Shown one piece after another: positions 1-7,435 of a stretch of 40,018 nt of DNA; position 1 is the stretch's first letter, and each line of letters starts with the position of its first letter. The stretch lies in contig NZ_MUYK01000019.1 of the NCBI RefSeq assembly GCF_002155685.1, positions 1 through 40,018 on the forward strand. The letters are read 5' to 3'. The DNA is from Erythrobacter colymbi. Lineage in GTDB: Bacteria; Pseudomonadota; Alphaproteobacteria; Sphingomonadales; Sphingomonadaceae. Under the pieces are notes generated by a model. That model ran no database searches and had not been told where the DNA came from. It saw only the letters and a list, made by a program, of their open reading frames with translations. The translations under genes were made by a program, and so were the position numbers.

Positions 1-10
1 GCGCGCGGTG

Positions 11-53
11 TTCCGAGAATTGCGCGCGCAGCATTCCGATATGATCGCGCGCA
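11..53 (+). repeat. IS21 left-end transposase sites (two 20-bp copies)
   Basis: Two copies of a site starting TTCCGA and ending GCGCGCA lie at 11-30 and 34-53, with a 23-bp period. They match the right-end copies in inverse orientation. They are probably IstA binding sites. Confidence 0.75.
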
Positions 54-118
54 GTTTGAGGTGAGGCTCACCTGATCGTTGGGGCATTCTTTCGACCGGA
101 TAACGGTTGGAGGAATGC

Positions 119-1666
119 ATGCCGACGAGGAGAGTTACGATGCGCCATGTGCGCGAGATTTTGCGTCTGAGTCTGGACTGCGGGCTTTCGACGCGGGTGG
201 TTGGCGAGCGGGTCGGGGTCGGACCGACGACGGTCCGGGATACGCTTCGGCGGTTCGATCGGTCGGGTCTGACTTGGCCAGTGCAGCCTGAAATGACGGA
301 CAGCGACCTGGAGTCCCGGCTCTACGGCGTGCCAGGGGTGAAGCCCGGGCGCCGCAAGTTGCCTGAGCCCGACTGGGCGGTGGTGGCGCGCGAGTTGAAG
401 CGCAAGCACGTGACGCTGCAGATCCTGTGGGAGGAATACCACGCGGCGAACCCCGACGGCTATCGCTACAGCCGGTGGTGCGACCTGTTCCGGCGCTGGG
501 AAGGCCGGCTGCCGCTGGTGATGCGCCAGAGCCATGCCGGCGGTGAGAAGCTGTTCGTTGATTATGCGGGCGACACGGTGCCGGTGGTGGTAGACCGCAG
601 AACCGGCGAGATCCGCGATGCGCATCTGTTCGTCGCGGTGCTGGGCGGCTCGAGCCTGTCGTTTGCGTGTGCGACCTGGACCGAGCAGTTTGCTGACTGG
701 GCCGAGGCTCACAATGCTGCCTTCGCATTCTTCGGCGGAGCGCCGCAGCTGCTGGTGCCCGACAATGCCAAGGTCGCGGTGATCAAGGCTTGCCACTTCG
801 ATCCGATGCTCAACCGCAGCTACACGGACATGGCTCGGCATTACGGGACGGCAGTGCTGCCGGCACGGCCGAGGAGGCCCAAGGACAAGGCGAAGGTTGA
901 GGCCTGTGTCAGGATCGTCGAGCGCTGGGTGCTGGGCCGTCTGCGCAATCGCATCTTCTACAGCCTGGCCGAGCTCAACGCTGCCATTGCCGAGTGCCTT
1001 GCTGATCTGAATGAGCGCCGTGTGCTTCGCCAGTTCGGCCGCACGCGCCGCCAGCTGTTCGAGGAGGTCGATGCGCCGAACCTGAAGCCGCTGCCACCGG
1101 AGCCATGGGTTCATGCGCAATGGAAGCGCTGCCGGGTTGGGCTCGATTACCATATCGCGCTCGAGCAGCATCATTACTCGGTGCCGCACCGCTACGCGCG
1201 GCGCGAGGTTGAGGTGCGTTACACGGCCCGCAGCGTCGAGATCTTCCTCGGCGGCGAGCGGATCGCGGTGCACATGCGCGGCAGTGGCAATGGTCGGCAC
1301 ACGACCGTGCCCGAGCACATGCCATCGAGCCACCGGCGCTATCTCGACTGGACACCGGCAAAGATCCAGGAGGAGGCGGGCCGGATCGGCCCGATGCTGT
1401 CGCTGTTGATGGCGCGCATCATCGAGGACCGGCCGCATCCCGAGCAAGGCTACCGTTCGTGCCTGGGGATCATCGGCTTGTCCAAGCGGTTCGGCGCTGA
1501 GCGCCTTGAAGCGGCTGCGCTTCGCGCGCTGGAGATCGGCGCGCGCAATTATCCGTCTGTAAAATCGATCCTCGAAAAGGGGCTCGACAAGGTGCCCGTG
1601 TCCAAAGCCCCGGAGCGCGAGCCGATCCTGCACGACAATATCCGGGGCTCTCAATACTACCACTGA
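119..1666 (+). CDS. istA: IS21-family transposase IstA
   Basis: This is the DDE transposase that cuts and joins the ends of the IS. The N-terminus is a helix-turn-helix (REILRLSLDCGLSTRVVGER, about residues 9-28) of the kind that binds IS ends. The rve integrase core follows: LFVDYAGDTVPVV (first Asp), LLVPDNAKVAVIKA (second Asp) and KDKAKVEACVRIVERW (Glu). The C-terminal part contains the HYSVPHRYARREVEVRYT segment usual for IstA. Its length of about 515 residues is normal. The ATG at 119 has GGAGGA at 109-114; an alternative ATG at 140 follows GAGGAGAG. istB starts 11 bases after the stop, so the two are probably cotranscribed. The gene looks intact. Confidence 0.93.
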   Translation: MPTRRVTMRHVREILRLSLDCGLSTRVVGERVGVGPTTVRDTLRRFDRSGLTWPVQPEMTDSDLESRLYGVPGVKPGRRKLPEPDWAVVARELKRKHVTLQILWEEYHAANPDGYRYSRWCDLFRRWEGRLPLVMRQSHAGGEKLFVDYAGDTVPVVVDRRTGEIRDAHLFVAVLGGSSLSFACATWTEQFADWAEAHNAAFAFFGGAPQLLVPDNAKVAVIKACHFDPMLNRSYTDMARHYGTAVLPARPRRPKDKAKVEACVRIVERWVLGRLRNRIFYSLAELNAAIAECLADLNERRVLRQFGRTRRQLFEEVDAPNLKPLPPEPWVHAQWKRCRVGLDYHIALEQHHYSVPHRYARREVEVRYTARSVEIFLGGERIAVHMRGSGNGRHTTVPEHMPSSHRRYLDWTPAKIQEEAGRIGPMLSLLMARIIEDRPHPEQGYRSCLGIIGLSKRFGAERLEAAALRALEIGARNYPSVKSILEKGLDKVPVSKAPEREPILHDNIRGSQYYH

Positions 1667-1677
1667 AAGGAGCAAGG

Positions 1678-2418
1678 ATGCTCAAACACCCCACACTTGA
1701 TCAGTTGAACCAGCTTGGCCTTATCGGCATGGCCCAAGCCTTTGCGGATCTGGATGGCAATGGCGATGCCGCCAGCCTGAACCACGCGGAATGGCTGGCG
1801 CTGCTGCTCGATCATGAAGCGACATGGCGCAATGACAAGCGCCTCGCCCTGCGCCTGCGTCAGGCAAAGCTGCGGCACCAAGCCGTGCCTGAGGACGTTG
1901 ATTATCGCAGCGCCCGCGGGCTCGATCGGCGGTTGTTCGAAATGCTGCTGAAGGGCAGCTGGATCGCTGCCCATGAGAACTGTGCGATTATCGGACCAGC
2001 AGGGGTCGGCAAGAGCTGGCTGGCCTGCGCCGTCGGGCATCAGGCCTGCCGTGACAATCGCTCGGTTCTCTACACCCGCCTGCCGCGGTTGATCGACGAG
2101 CTGTCGCTTGCCAAGGGCGATGGCCGCATTGCTGCGCGCATGAAGAGCCTGGCCCGCGTGGACCTGCTCATCCTCGATGACTGGGGGCTTGAGCCGCTCG
2201 ATGGCAATGCCCGCCATCATCTGCTGGAGATCCTCGAGGATCGCTATGGGCGCCGTTCAACGCTCGTAACAAGCCAGCTACCCATCGCGCGCTGGTTCGA
2301 TCTCATCGGCGATCCGACCTACGCCGATGCCATCCTCGATCGGCTTGTCCACAACGCCCACAGGCTCGAGCTATCCGGGGAATCCATGCGGCGAAGCATC
2401 GCCGCTCAAGCCGCTTGA
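1678..2418 (+). CDS. istB: IS21-family helper ATPase IstB
   Basis: This AAA+ ATPase of the DnaC-like group helps IstA assemble on target DNA. The Walker A motif is seen as IIGPAGVGKSWLACAVG near residue 100, Walker B as LLILDDWGLEPLD near residue 163, and a later segment TLVTSQLPIARW fits sensor 1. Its 246 residues are normal for IstB. The ribosome site is AAAGGAG (1668-1674), shortly before the ATG and after the istA stop. With an intact istA and recognisable ends, the whole element may still be mobile. Confidence 0.93.
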   Translation: MLKHPTLDQLNQLGLIGMAQAFADLDGNGDAASLNHAEWLALLLDHEATWRNDKRLALRLRQAKLRHQAVPEDVDYRSARGLDRRLFEMLLKGSWIAAHENCAIIGPAGVGKSWLACAVGHQACRDNRSVLYTRLPRLIDELSLAKGDGRIAARMKSLARVDLLILDDWGLEPLDGNARHHLLEILEDRYGRRSTLVTSQLPIARWFDLIGDPTYADAILDRLVHNAHRLELSGESMRRSIAAQAA

Positions 2419-2463
2419 CCCGCGGCAAAGCATAGTGCCACAACATACCAACGATCAGGTGCT

Positions 2464-2961
2464 TCACCTGCGCGCGATCAAAGCGGAACGCTGCGCGGCA
2501 TCAGATCGGAATACATGCGCGCGATCGTCGGAATCCGCAGCGTAGACGAGGTTGCCGGTCCTGACCGGTTCGCCATTGCCATTCCGGGAATAGTCCCGCG
2601 CTTCTGCGAAGTGCTTTTCCAGATAGGCCATGACAGATTTGACCGCACTGGCTTGCGCCTCCAGAACGCGCTTGTCGCCCCCCAACTGGATCATCAGACT
2701 AGCCGACTTCGGCATCGAGAAAGTCAGGTCGATCCCGGCGCGGCGGTTGGCATTGGTATTGACGATGCTCCCGTCGGGAAGCTTGCCGTCGAGCAGCTTC
2801 TCGAAGTCGTCCTTCGAGACCTGCCCCTTGAGCCCGAGAGCCTCGGCACCCTTCCCGCCCCACTCGCTGAGCTCAGCCGGGCCATCGCCAACATAGTAGT
2901 CATCCTTGGCGAAATAGTTGGCTGCGCCTCCTGCCGATCCCACTGATGCGACCGAAAGCAT
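2464..2961 (-). pseudogene. MobF/TrwC-type relaxase, N-terminal stub truncated by IS21
   Basis: The intact gene would nick oriT and pilot the transferred strand. The stub begins MLSVASVGSAGGAANYF and has Tyr16 and the Tyr22-Tyr23 pair in FAKDDYYVGD, at the position of the TrwC/TraI catalytic tyrosines. The family motif GIDLTFSMPKSAS follows. Relaxase sequence ends near codon 140 (GNLVYAA); the remaining codons, down to 2464, come from the IS21 right end. The His cluster that binds metal and the C-terminal helicase are missing, so this copy cannot work as a relaxase. The ATG at 2961 has GGAAGGGG upstream and lies one base after the stop of the HTH gene. The rest of the gene should lie left of the window unless it was deleted. 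Confidence 0.88.
2469..2533 (-). repeat. IS21 right-end transposase sites (three copies)
   Basis: Read on the minus strand, three copies starting TTCCG and ending GCGCA lie at 2516-2533, 2492-2511 and 2469-2488. The outermost copy is two bases shorter. They mirror the left-end repeats and define the right end of the IS, probably at the CA near 2538-2539. Confidence 0.75.
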
Positions 2962-2962
2962 G

Positions 2963-3247
2963 TCAGGCCCCTTCCCGAGGCGTTGACTGGAACATTGGAC
3001 GAGCGGCATCGCCCAGCAGAAGCCAGGCTGGATCGACAGTGAATTTGATGCAGACAAGCGCGACGAGAGTGGCTGGCGGATCCCTGTGACCGCCTTCATA
3101 ATTCTTGACCGTCTTCACCGCGATTCCAAGGTCCGAGGCGAACTCGCCCTGCGTCTTGGAAAGCGCCGCTCGCAGCGTCCGCAGCCGTAGGCCGAAGGCA
3201 ACGCAGGATGCTGGTGCCGGCTTCCGGACAGTGATGTGAACCGTCAT
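2963..3247 (-). CDS. Small XRE-type HTH protein between coupling protein and relaxase
   Basis: This 94-residue protein has a Cro/CI-type helix-turn-helix: LRTLRAALSKTQGEFASDLG then IAVKTVKNYEGGHRDPPATL, followed by the VDPAWLLLGD ending common in such proteins. It is probably a DNA-binding regulator of the transfer operon, which is inferred from position. Its ATG overlaps the coupling protein stop (shared ATGA), and its own stop is one base before the relaxase ATG, so the genes are translationally coupled. I do not know of an HTH gene at this spot as a standard part of MobF operons. Confidence 0.75.
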   Translation of the reverse strand: MTVHITVRKPAPASCVAFGLRLRTLRAALSKTQGEFASDLGIAVKTVKNYEGGHRDPPATLVALVCIKFTVDPAWLLLGDAARPMFQSTPREGA

Positions 3248-5640
3248 CGTTCCGGCTCCTGATCGTCATCAATCGAAGGCTCTGCGCGGCGCTTGTCCTC
3301 GGCCCCGAAGCCATGGATGTTTTCACGCTGGATCTCGCTCTCCTGGCCCGCATCCCGCGCATCCTTGTCGCGCAGCTGTTCAGTACGGTTCCGCGTGAGA
3401 CCAGATCGCTCCTCGACATCCTTCAAAGCGAATTGCTGCCTCTCGCGTCTGTCCTTCTCGCCAGACTTGCTGAACTTGAAGGCGCTGTGGGGGTCGTGAT
3501 CGCGCGTCGGTGGCCCAGCGCTCTCTTCCTCCTTGCGCTGTTCGCGCAGAATTCGCTCAGCCTCTTCGACGGTTCGTTCGACCGATCGCTCGATCTCCTC
3601 GCGCAGCCTTTCCGCTTCCTGCTCGGCATCGGTGCGCTCCGCATCGACGGGCTTTTCAGACCGCTGCGGCTGCCTGTCCGGACCGCTCTCCTCACCTGCC
3701 CTCATCAACATCTCTGCGGCTTCCTCGGGCGTTGGAACATAGTCTGCCGCGCGCATATCCGTGACACGAACGAAACCGGGCGCGCGCGCCTTGTAATCTT
3801 TCCAACTGAGCTCGATCCGGGCTGCCGGAAATCCGTCCGGGAACTTCACAAAGCCGTGCATCGACGGAAGGTTGGAAATGTCGTCCGGGAAGACGAGTTC
3901 GGCCACCTGGGTGCGCGGTGTGATCGTCGAAGCATCCCGGTTGCTGTTGTAGCCATAGGAATAGGCCTCATCCATCTGCCTGACCTCGCGCCGGCCAATG
4001 AACTCCGAGCAGCGCTGGGCAGTGGCCGGATCGGCCAGTTTAAGGATCAGTTTGGTGCCAGCGAGAGACGTGAGATGCGTCGCGCCATTCTCCCCGTAAG
4101 TGTCCTGCAAGGCACCGAAGGAATGCATTCCCAGAATGAAGGCACCGCCGACCCCTCGGGCGGTCTGAAGGCCGTTCTCGATGGCGGGCAGACGATGGAG
4201 CGCATGGACTTCGTCAATGAGAAACCAGGTGCGCAGATTGCGGGTCCGGCCCATGCGAAACAGAGCGTTGACGGCAATGTCCATCCACAAGGTCAGCAGC
4301 GGCCGATTAAGCACAAGGTCTGGGTGGGTCGACGTGATGAAAAGGATCGATCCTTCCTTCACATCCTCGGTCATCCACTTGTTGATCGAGAAGCCGGGCT
4401 GACCGTTGGCCGGCTCAGGCAAGAAGCGGAATACGTTGGCGTTCGCATTGAAGGTTGCCCGGATCGCTTCGGCCATTTTTGCAGCTGACGGCGACATCAA
4501 CGGAGCTGCGATAGTTCCTTCGAGATAGCGGCTGATTGTTTTGAGGTCGGCGTGCATCAGGAAGTAGGCAAGCCCGCCGTTCGAGCGGATGCCGAGCTTG
4601 ATCATCTTCATGCACATTTCGACAAAGATTGTGCGGGCCGACTTCTGCCAGAAATCATCGTCCGCATTGCGGCCGCTCGGGACCAGCGCGCTGGCGGCAC
4701 TCATGAACTCGGCATAGTTGTCGCAATCGTTGAAGATCGACCAGGGTTGGCAACGCTGATCCATCGGATTGAGAATGAAGTCGGTGGTCTCTTCGTAGAA
4801 GCTCTCGACGAAGGTCCCGGTGAGGTCGAAGATGACGCACCGATGGCCCCGCGCGCGCGCCTGTGTGACGATCTTCTTGAGCTCGGTTGTCTTGCCTGCT
4901 CCAGTGGTGCCGATGAACATCGCGTGGCTCTGCTCGAGGCGCCAAGGGAACGGGACACCAGCCAGCCTGTAGGGTTGGTGAAGTCCGCGGCGAGTGCGGC
5001 TCTTGAGGCTCTCCTTGAGAACCGCATCGGGATCCTCTGCCGGAACCCGGGCAAGGCATTCCTTCTGGTGCTCATTCCAGTTGTACTGCTTGATCGCGGC
5101 AATGAGCACATCACGCTCGACCTTGACCGCACCGCGCTCATGGCGCTCGGTGAGAATCTCTGACCCGCGGCGTCGCGAGTAGTCAAAGAACCAGATCGTC
5201 AGCGGCACGCAAATGAAGACCGATCCCAGCATGGCTGAGACGGTCACCTGAATGGCCTTTCCCCATGCCGCCATCACGGCGGGATGAAAGGGCACCATAT
5301 GCATCCGGCCCTGCACCATATCGCCCGACGGGAGGGTCAGGTTGACGGACTTCATGGGGTTCAGTCCGACCCAATTCCAGAACTCCGCAAGGACCCGCAT
5401 CAGAACAAGGTTCACCTCATGGTCCTTGAAGGTGATCGCAACGAGCAGGGACAGCAGACAGAGCGTTGTCCCGGCCCATGTGTAAAGAGGGATACGCACC
5501 CCTGCCCAGGTCATCAGAATCTGATGGTGAAACAGCTGCGATCCGCGAGTGAAATTGCCGGCATTTCGCTTCACTTTTCCGCGCGCGGAGTCGTGAGTCA
5601 GCGTGACGGCTTTCTTGCTGAAACGGATGTCCTCACGCAT
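3244..5640 (-). CDS. Type IV coupling protein, TraD/TrwB/VirD4 family
   Basis: This hexameric inner-membrane ATPase links the relaxosome to the type IV secretion channel. Two N-terminal membrane segments are visible: about residues 40-65 (WAGVRIPLYTWAGTTLCLLS and on) and 125-150 (VTVSAMLGSVFICVPLTIWF). Walker A is FIGTTGAGKTTELKK at about 242-255, and Walker B is FLIDEVHAL near 473-481. The last 150 residues are rich in Arg and Glu (for example ERLREEIERSVERTVEEAER) and likely form a coiled coil that may contact the relaxosome. The ATG at 5640 is chosen because the frame upstream lies in the preceding gene and the length, 798 residues, then fits TraD-like proteins. It overlaps the upstream RHH gene by 8 bases and the downstream HTH gene by 4. 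Confidence 0.92.
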   Translation of the reverse strand: MREDIRFSKKAVTLTHDSARGKVKRNAGNFTRGSQLFHHQILMTWAGVRIPLYTWAGTTLCLLSLLVAITFKDHEVNLVLMRVLAEFWNWVGLNPMKSVNLTLPSGDMVQGRMHMVPFHPAVMAAWGKAIQVTVSAMLGSVFICVPLTIWFFDYSRRRGSEILTERHERGAVKVERDVLIAAIKQYNWNEHQKECLARVPAEDPDAVLKESLKSRTRRGLHQPYRLAGVPFPWRLEQSHAMFIGTTGAGKTTELKKIVTQARARGHRCVIFDLTGTFVESFYEETTDFILNPMDQRCQPWSIFNDCDNYAEFMSAASALVPSGRNADDDFWQKSARTIFVEMCMKMIKLGIRSNGGLAYFLMHADLKTISRYLEGTIAAPLMSPSAAKMAEAIRATFNANANVFRFLPEPANGQPGFSINKWMTEDVKEGSILFITSTHPDLVLNRPLLTLWMDIAVNALFRMGRTRNLRTWFLIDEVHALHRLPAIENGLQTARGVGGAFILGMHSFGALQDTYGENGATHLTSLAGTKLILKLADPATAQRCSEFIGRREVRQMDEAYSYGYNSNRDASTITPRTQVAELVFPDDISNLPSMHGFVKFPDGFPAARIELSWKDYKARAPGFVRVTDMRAADYVPTPEEAAEMLMRAGEESGPDRQPQRSEKPVDAERTDAEQEAERLREEIERSVERTVEEAERILREQRKEEESAGPPTRDHDPHSAFKFSKSGEKDRRERQQFALKDVEERSGLTRNRTEQLRDKDARDAGQESEIQRENIHGFGAEDKRRAEPSIDDDQEPER

Positions 5641-5923
5641 GGTATTCACGCACGTTGCGCAGAGCCATATCGATGAGCTCGTTGACGTCCTCGGGGTATT
5701 GCCGTTCAACCAGAAGCGACAGCGCGAGCTGAGTATGCTCGAGGATCGTCAGAGCGCGTTCGGCATTGAGCGCGATGCCAAGGTTGAGGAGGGGGAGGCC
5801 AACGGCAATCGAAGCCCGGATCGCTTCAGCCCGCGAAACACCCTTGCTGGTGGCAAATGCATCCAGCTCGCGCAGCACCTCCTCGGACAGACCGATGCCG
5901 ATGCCTTTGAAGACTTTACCCAT
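5633..5923 (-). CDS. Ribbon-helix-helix relaxosome accessory or regulator
   Basis: This 96-residue protein has a short strand and helices typical of ribbon-helix-helix DNA-binding proteins: GIGIGLSEEVLRELDAFATS then GVSRAEAIRASIAVGLPLL. The C-terminal half is helical. In R388, F and related plasmids a protein of this kind (TrwA, TraY) binds oriT and represses the transfer operon. The same role is inferred here from its place as first gene of the operon, next to a palindrome-rich region. GTGAGG stands 6 bases before the ATG. Its end overlaps the coupling protein start by 8 bases. Confidence 0.72.
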   Translation of the reverse strand: MGKVFKGIGIGLSEEVLRELDAFATSKGVSRAEAIRASIAVGLPLLNLGIALNAERALTILEHTQLALSLLVERQYPEDVNELIDMALRNVREYHA

Positions 5924-5967
5924 GCAAACCTCACAAGGTTATGCATGGCTTGGATACCGCAGGCGCA

Positions 5968-5996
5968 TTTATACCGTAGCCGAAACGCCATGAAAA
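5968..5996 (-). promoter_or_regulatory. Predicted sigma-70 promoter of the mobilisation operon
   Basis: On the minus strand TTTTCA (5991-5996) and TATAAA (5968-5973) are separated by exactly 17 bases. They lie 45 to 73 bases upstream of the RHH gene start. One of the CGAAACATGTT repeats lies just upstream of the -35 box. Confidence 0.55.
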
Positions 5997-6009
5997 GCGC
6001 TTTGCGATC

Positions 6010-6085
6010 CGAAACATGTTGCGGCGCTATCTCTCTGATTTCACATGCTTTAGACGTTCTCCGTAAGTGCCCGAAACATGTTTCG
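6010..6085. promoter_or_regulatory. Paired palindromic operator candidates upstream of the mobilisation operon
   Basis: CGAAACATGTTTCG at 6072-6085 is a perfect 14-bp palindrome. A near copy, CGAAACATGTTGCG, lies at 6010-6023, 62 bp away (close to six helix turns). Further CGAAAC half-sites occur at 5981 and 6144. The RHH protein or the XRE-type protein of the operon is the likely ligand, by inference. Confidence 0.5.
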
Positions 6086-6390
6086 CCGATCCCCGGGGTC
6101 GCCTATTTGCGTCTAACCTCCTGCAATTAAACGTGATTCGTTCCGAAACGCCTTACGGTCAAACCGTGTTCGGTGTGCTTTCTCAGGGACTTGGCGGCTA
6201 TGTGCTGAGATCAAAGGTTTGGTGGGAGTCGCATGTCGGAGGTGGCATTCCGGAAGGAAGCCAGGCCGAAGGCCGGCGTGCCCCGATATCGGAGACTGCA
6301 CTGTATCGACGACGATCGGCAGTGCCCGTCTCGAAGCCTCAGCTGCGGGGTGTCATCACGATTGTCCGCGAGGGCGCAGAAGCATCAGAC

Positions 6391-6448
6391 AAAAAAACGT
6401 CTCGATTTGACTCCACAGATGGATATCATCTGGCAGTCAAACGAGACG
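6391..6448 (-). terminator. Long inverted repeat with T run (minus-strand terminator or oriT structure)
   Basis: The arms CGTCTCG (6398-6404) and CGAGACG (6442-6448) continue inwards as TTTGAC (6406-6411) and GTCAAA (6436-6441), with one bulged A. A nested pair CAGATG (6416-6421) and CATCTG (6427-6432) fills the loop. On the minus strand the stem is followed by seven T residues (complement of 6391-6397), as in an intrinsic terminator. It ends 16 bases before the start at 6464, so it may instead act as an operator or as part of oriT. Confidence 0.6.
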
Positions 6449-6463
6449 CGAGGATTAGGCCTT

Positions 6464-6685
6464 ATGGTGTCAAAGGTTGAACGCGAGCGCGCTGCTTTGG
6501 AAGCTGCTGAAAAGGAGCTGGCAGAGCGGAAGAAGAAGCTCGCGGAACTCGAACAGGAAGAGGCGGAAAAGCAGCTGGCCAGGCTGGTGCGAAAGGTGGG
6601 GCAGGATCGTGCAATCCAGCTCCTCGAGCTCGCCGTGAAAGTGAAGCCCAAAGCAGCGGTTGATGCTCTGGCAAAGCTGGCGTGA
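6464..6685 (+). CDS. Small coiled-coil protein, possibly TraC/MobC-like
   Basis: This 73-residue protein is mostly one charged helix: VERERAALEAAEKELAERKK followed by KLAELEQEEAEKQLARLVRK, then a short tail KPKAAVDALAKLA. It resembles in style the small TraC-type proteins beside oriT in rhizobial plasmids, but I cannot confirm homology. The frame is open upstream to 6233, but the coiled coil begins at the ATG at 6464 and the codons before it read through the long inverted repeat. GAGG at 6449-6452 is a modest ribosome site. It is transcribed away from the mobilisation operon. Confidence 0.6.
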   Translation: MVSKVERERAALEAAEKELAERKKKLAELEQEEAEKQLARLVRKVGQDRAIQLLELAVKVKPKAAVDALAKLA

Positions 6686-6710
6686 GACGGGCGTAAGAAC
6701 AGGGGCGTTT

Positions 6711-6730
6711 GGGTGCGGATTGCCGCACCC
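6711..6730. terminator. Hairpin between convergent genes
   Basis: GGGTGCGG (6711-6718) and CCGCACCC (6723-6730) form a perfect 8-bp stem with a 4-base loop, between the stops of two convergent genes. No strong T run follows on either side. It probably serves as a bidirectional terminator. Confidence 0.6.
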
Positions 6731-6737
6731 GTGAGGC

Positions 6738-6992
6738 TCAGTATTCGTCGTCCATCTTCCCGGCTGCGGTGTAGACGATGTCGTCGATCAGATGCAGCGG
6801 AAGCTCACCATAGTCCCCTTCCTCGATCAGCAGATATGAGCCGTCTCCGACCCGGACCACGTGCACATCGAAGAAGGTGTGATAGGAGCGCCGTTCTGCC
6901 TGCATGATCTTCTCATCGAGTGCGATGATGTCGGTATCGATCTGACGGATCGTGGCGGTGTCAGCTTCATAGGCTTCTGCGGTGTAGCACAT
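6738..6992 (-). CDS. Conserved-looking small acidic protein, function unknown
   Basis: This 84-residue acidic protein begins MCYTAEAYEADTATIRQIDT and has a central strand-rich part, DVHVVRVGDGSYLLIEEGDY, followed by GELPLHLIDDIVY. I recognise no family. It is preceded by a perfect AGGAGG 6 bases before the ATG, and a hairpin with an ACGAG loop lies just upstream of that (7010-7024), so it is very likely expressed. It runs leftwards, towards the candidate oriT, like most accessory genes here. Confidence 0.72.
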   Translation of the reverse strand: MCYTAEAYEADTATIRQIDTDIIALDEKIMQAERRSYHTFFDVHVVRVGDGSYLLIEEGDYGELPLHLIDDIVYTAAGKMDDEY

Positions 6993-7009
6993 CGTTGCCT
7001 CCTGTCATT

Positions 7010-7024
7010 GGCGGCTCGTCCGCC
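7010..7024 (-). promoter_or_regulatory. Leader hairpin with ACGAG loop
   Basis: On the minus strand GGCGG-ACGAG-CCGCC forms a stem just upstream of the AGGAGG of the 84-residue gene. A hairpin with the same loop and loop-side bases precedes ssb (19138-19164). Confidence 0.5.
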
Positions 7025-7435
7025 ATGCCATGAAGCAGCGCTCCGGATGTGCTCGGGTCACCGGAGCGAAGCGGAGGCTTGACCGCAAACTGGTCGAGTG
7101 GTGCGGAAGTCCGCTTGCGGACATCCCGGTCGGCCTGTTTGTGGTTGACCCGGGCATGTCCGGAGTGCTCATGGCGATGGTGGTGGACGGGCCATTGGCA
7201 TGAGGCTGAAGTCGGATTTACACCGCGCCTTGGGAGCGTTGCCACCCTCGCGCAGAGCGCTGGTCCCATGGCATGAGAAAAGGGCACCACGGCTTGAGGC
7301 CGGGCACCCTTTCCCCTTGCCGAACGAACGGGAGGCTGTTCGTCGATCGACCTGAAACTGGTTAGCGCTGTGTATTCAGAGACGGGAGCAAGATTGCCAT
7401 TCAGCGGATGAGCAGTGCTTCACCTGAGAACGCGC
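7025..7435. other. Gene-free stretch with hairpins
   Basis: No supported gene. A 7-bp stem GCTCCGG (7040-7046) with CCGGAGC (7061-7067) lies upstream of the 84-residue gene leader. The terminator of the next gene lies at 7279-7312. Otherwise I see nothing clear. Confidence 0.5.
7270..7312 (-). terminator. Intrinsic terminator of the 188-residue gene
   Basis: Read leftwards, AAAGGG (complement of 7307-7312) and CCCTTT (complement of 7279-7284) enclose an inner stem CGGC/GCCG (7290-7302), followed by TTTTCTC. It lies about 125 bases after the stop at 7436. Confidence 0.5.

Larger units (their letters stand above)
9..2539 (+). mobile_element. IS21-family insertion sequence (istA-istB)
   Basis: The element carries the two-gene istA/istB pair between related terminal repeats. 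Both ends hold copies of a 20-bp site beginning TTCCGA and ending GCGCGCA: two copies on the left (11-30, 34-53) and three on the right in inverse orientation (2469-2488, 2492-2511, 2516-2533). Just inside these, 58-79 and 2450-2470 form another inverted pair, AGGTGA...CACCTGATCG. Repeated transposase sites at both ends are typical of IS21. The outer limits are set by assuming TG...CA termini and may be off by a few bases. No matching target duplication is visible, because only 8 bases lie to the left. The element sits inside a relaxase gene read on the opposite strand. Confidence 0.85.
5924..6463. other. Gene-free region, candidate oriT and transfer control region
   Basis: No convincing gene lies in these 540 bases; the open frames here have no good ribosome site or recognisable product. 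The region holds the mobilisation promoter, the CGAAACATG palindromes, a short hairpin ACGGT-CAA-ACCGT at 6155-6167, and the long inverted repeat at 6398-6448. It separates the leftward relaxase and coupling genes from a rightward small coiled-coil gene, as at many oriT loci. I did not find a match to a nic site I can name, so oriT is inferred from position and repeats. Confidence 0.4.

Noticed and set aside
68..1675. Long minus-strand open frame of 535 codons across istA.
   Set aside because: It is a shadow of the transposase gene; the product is Arg/His/Leu-rich without family features.
6067..6480. Rightward open frame of 137 codons in the candidate oriT region.
   Set aside because: No ribosome site and no recognisable protein; it reads through the palindrome and the long inverted repeat.
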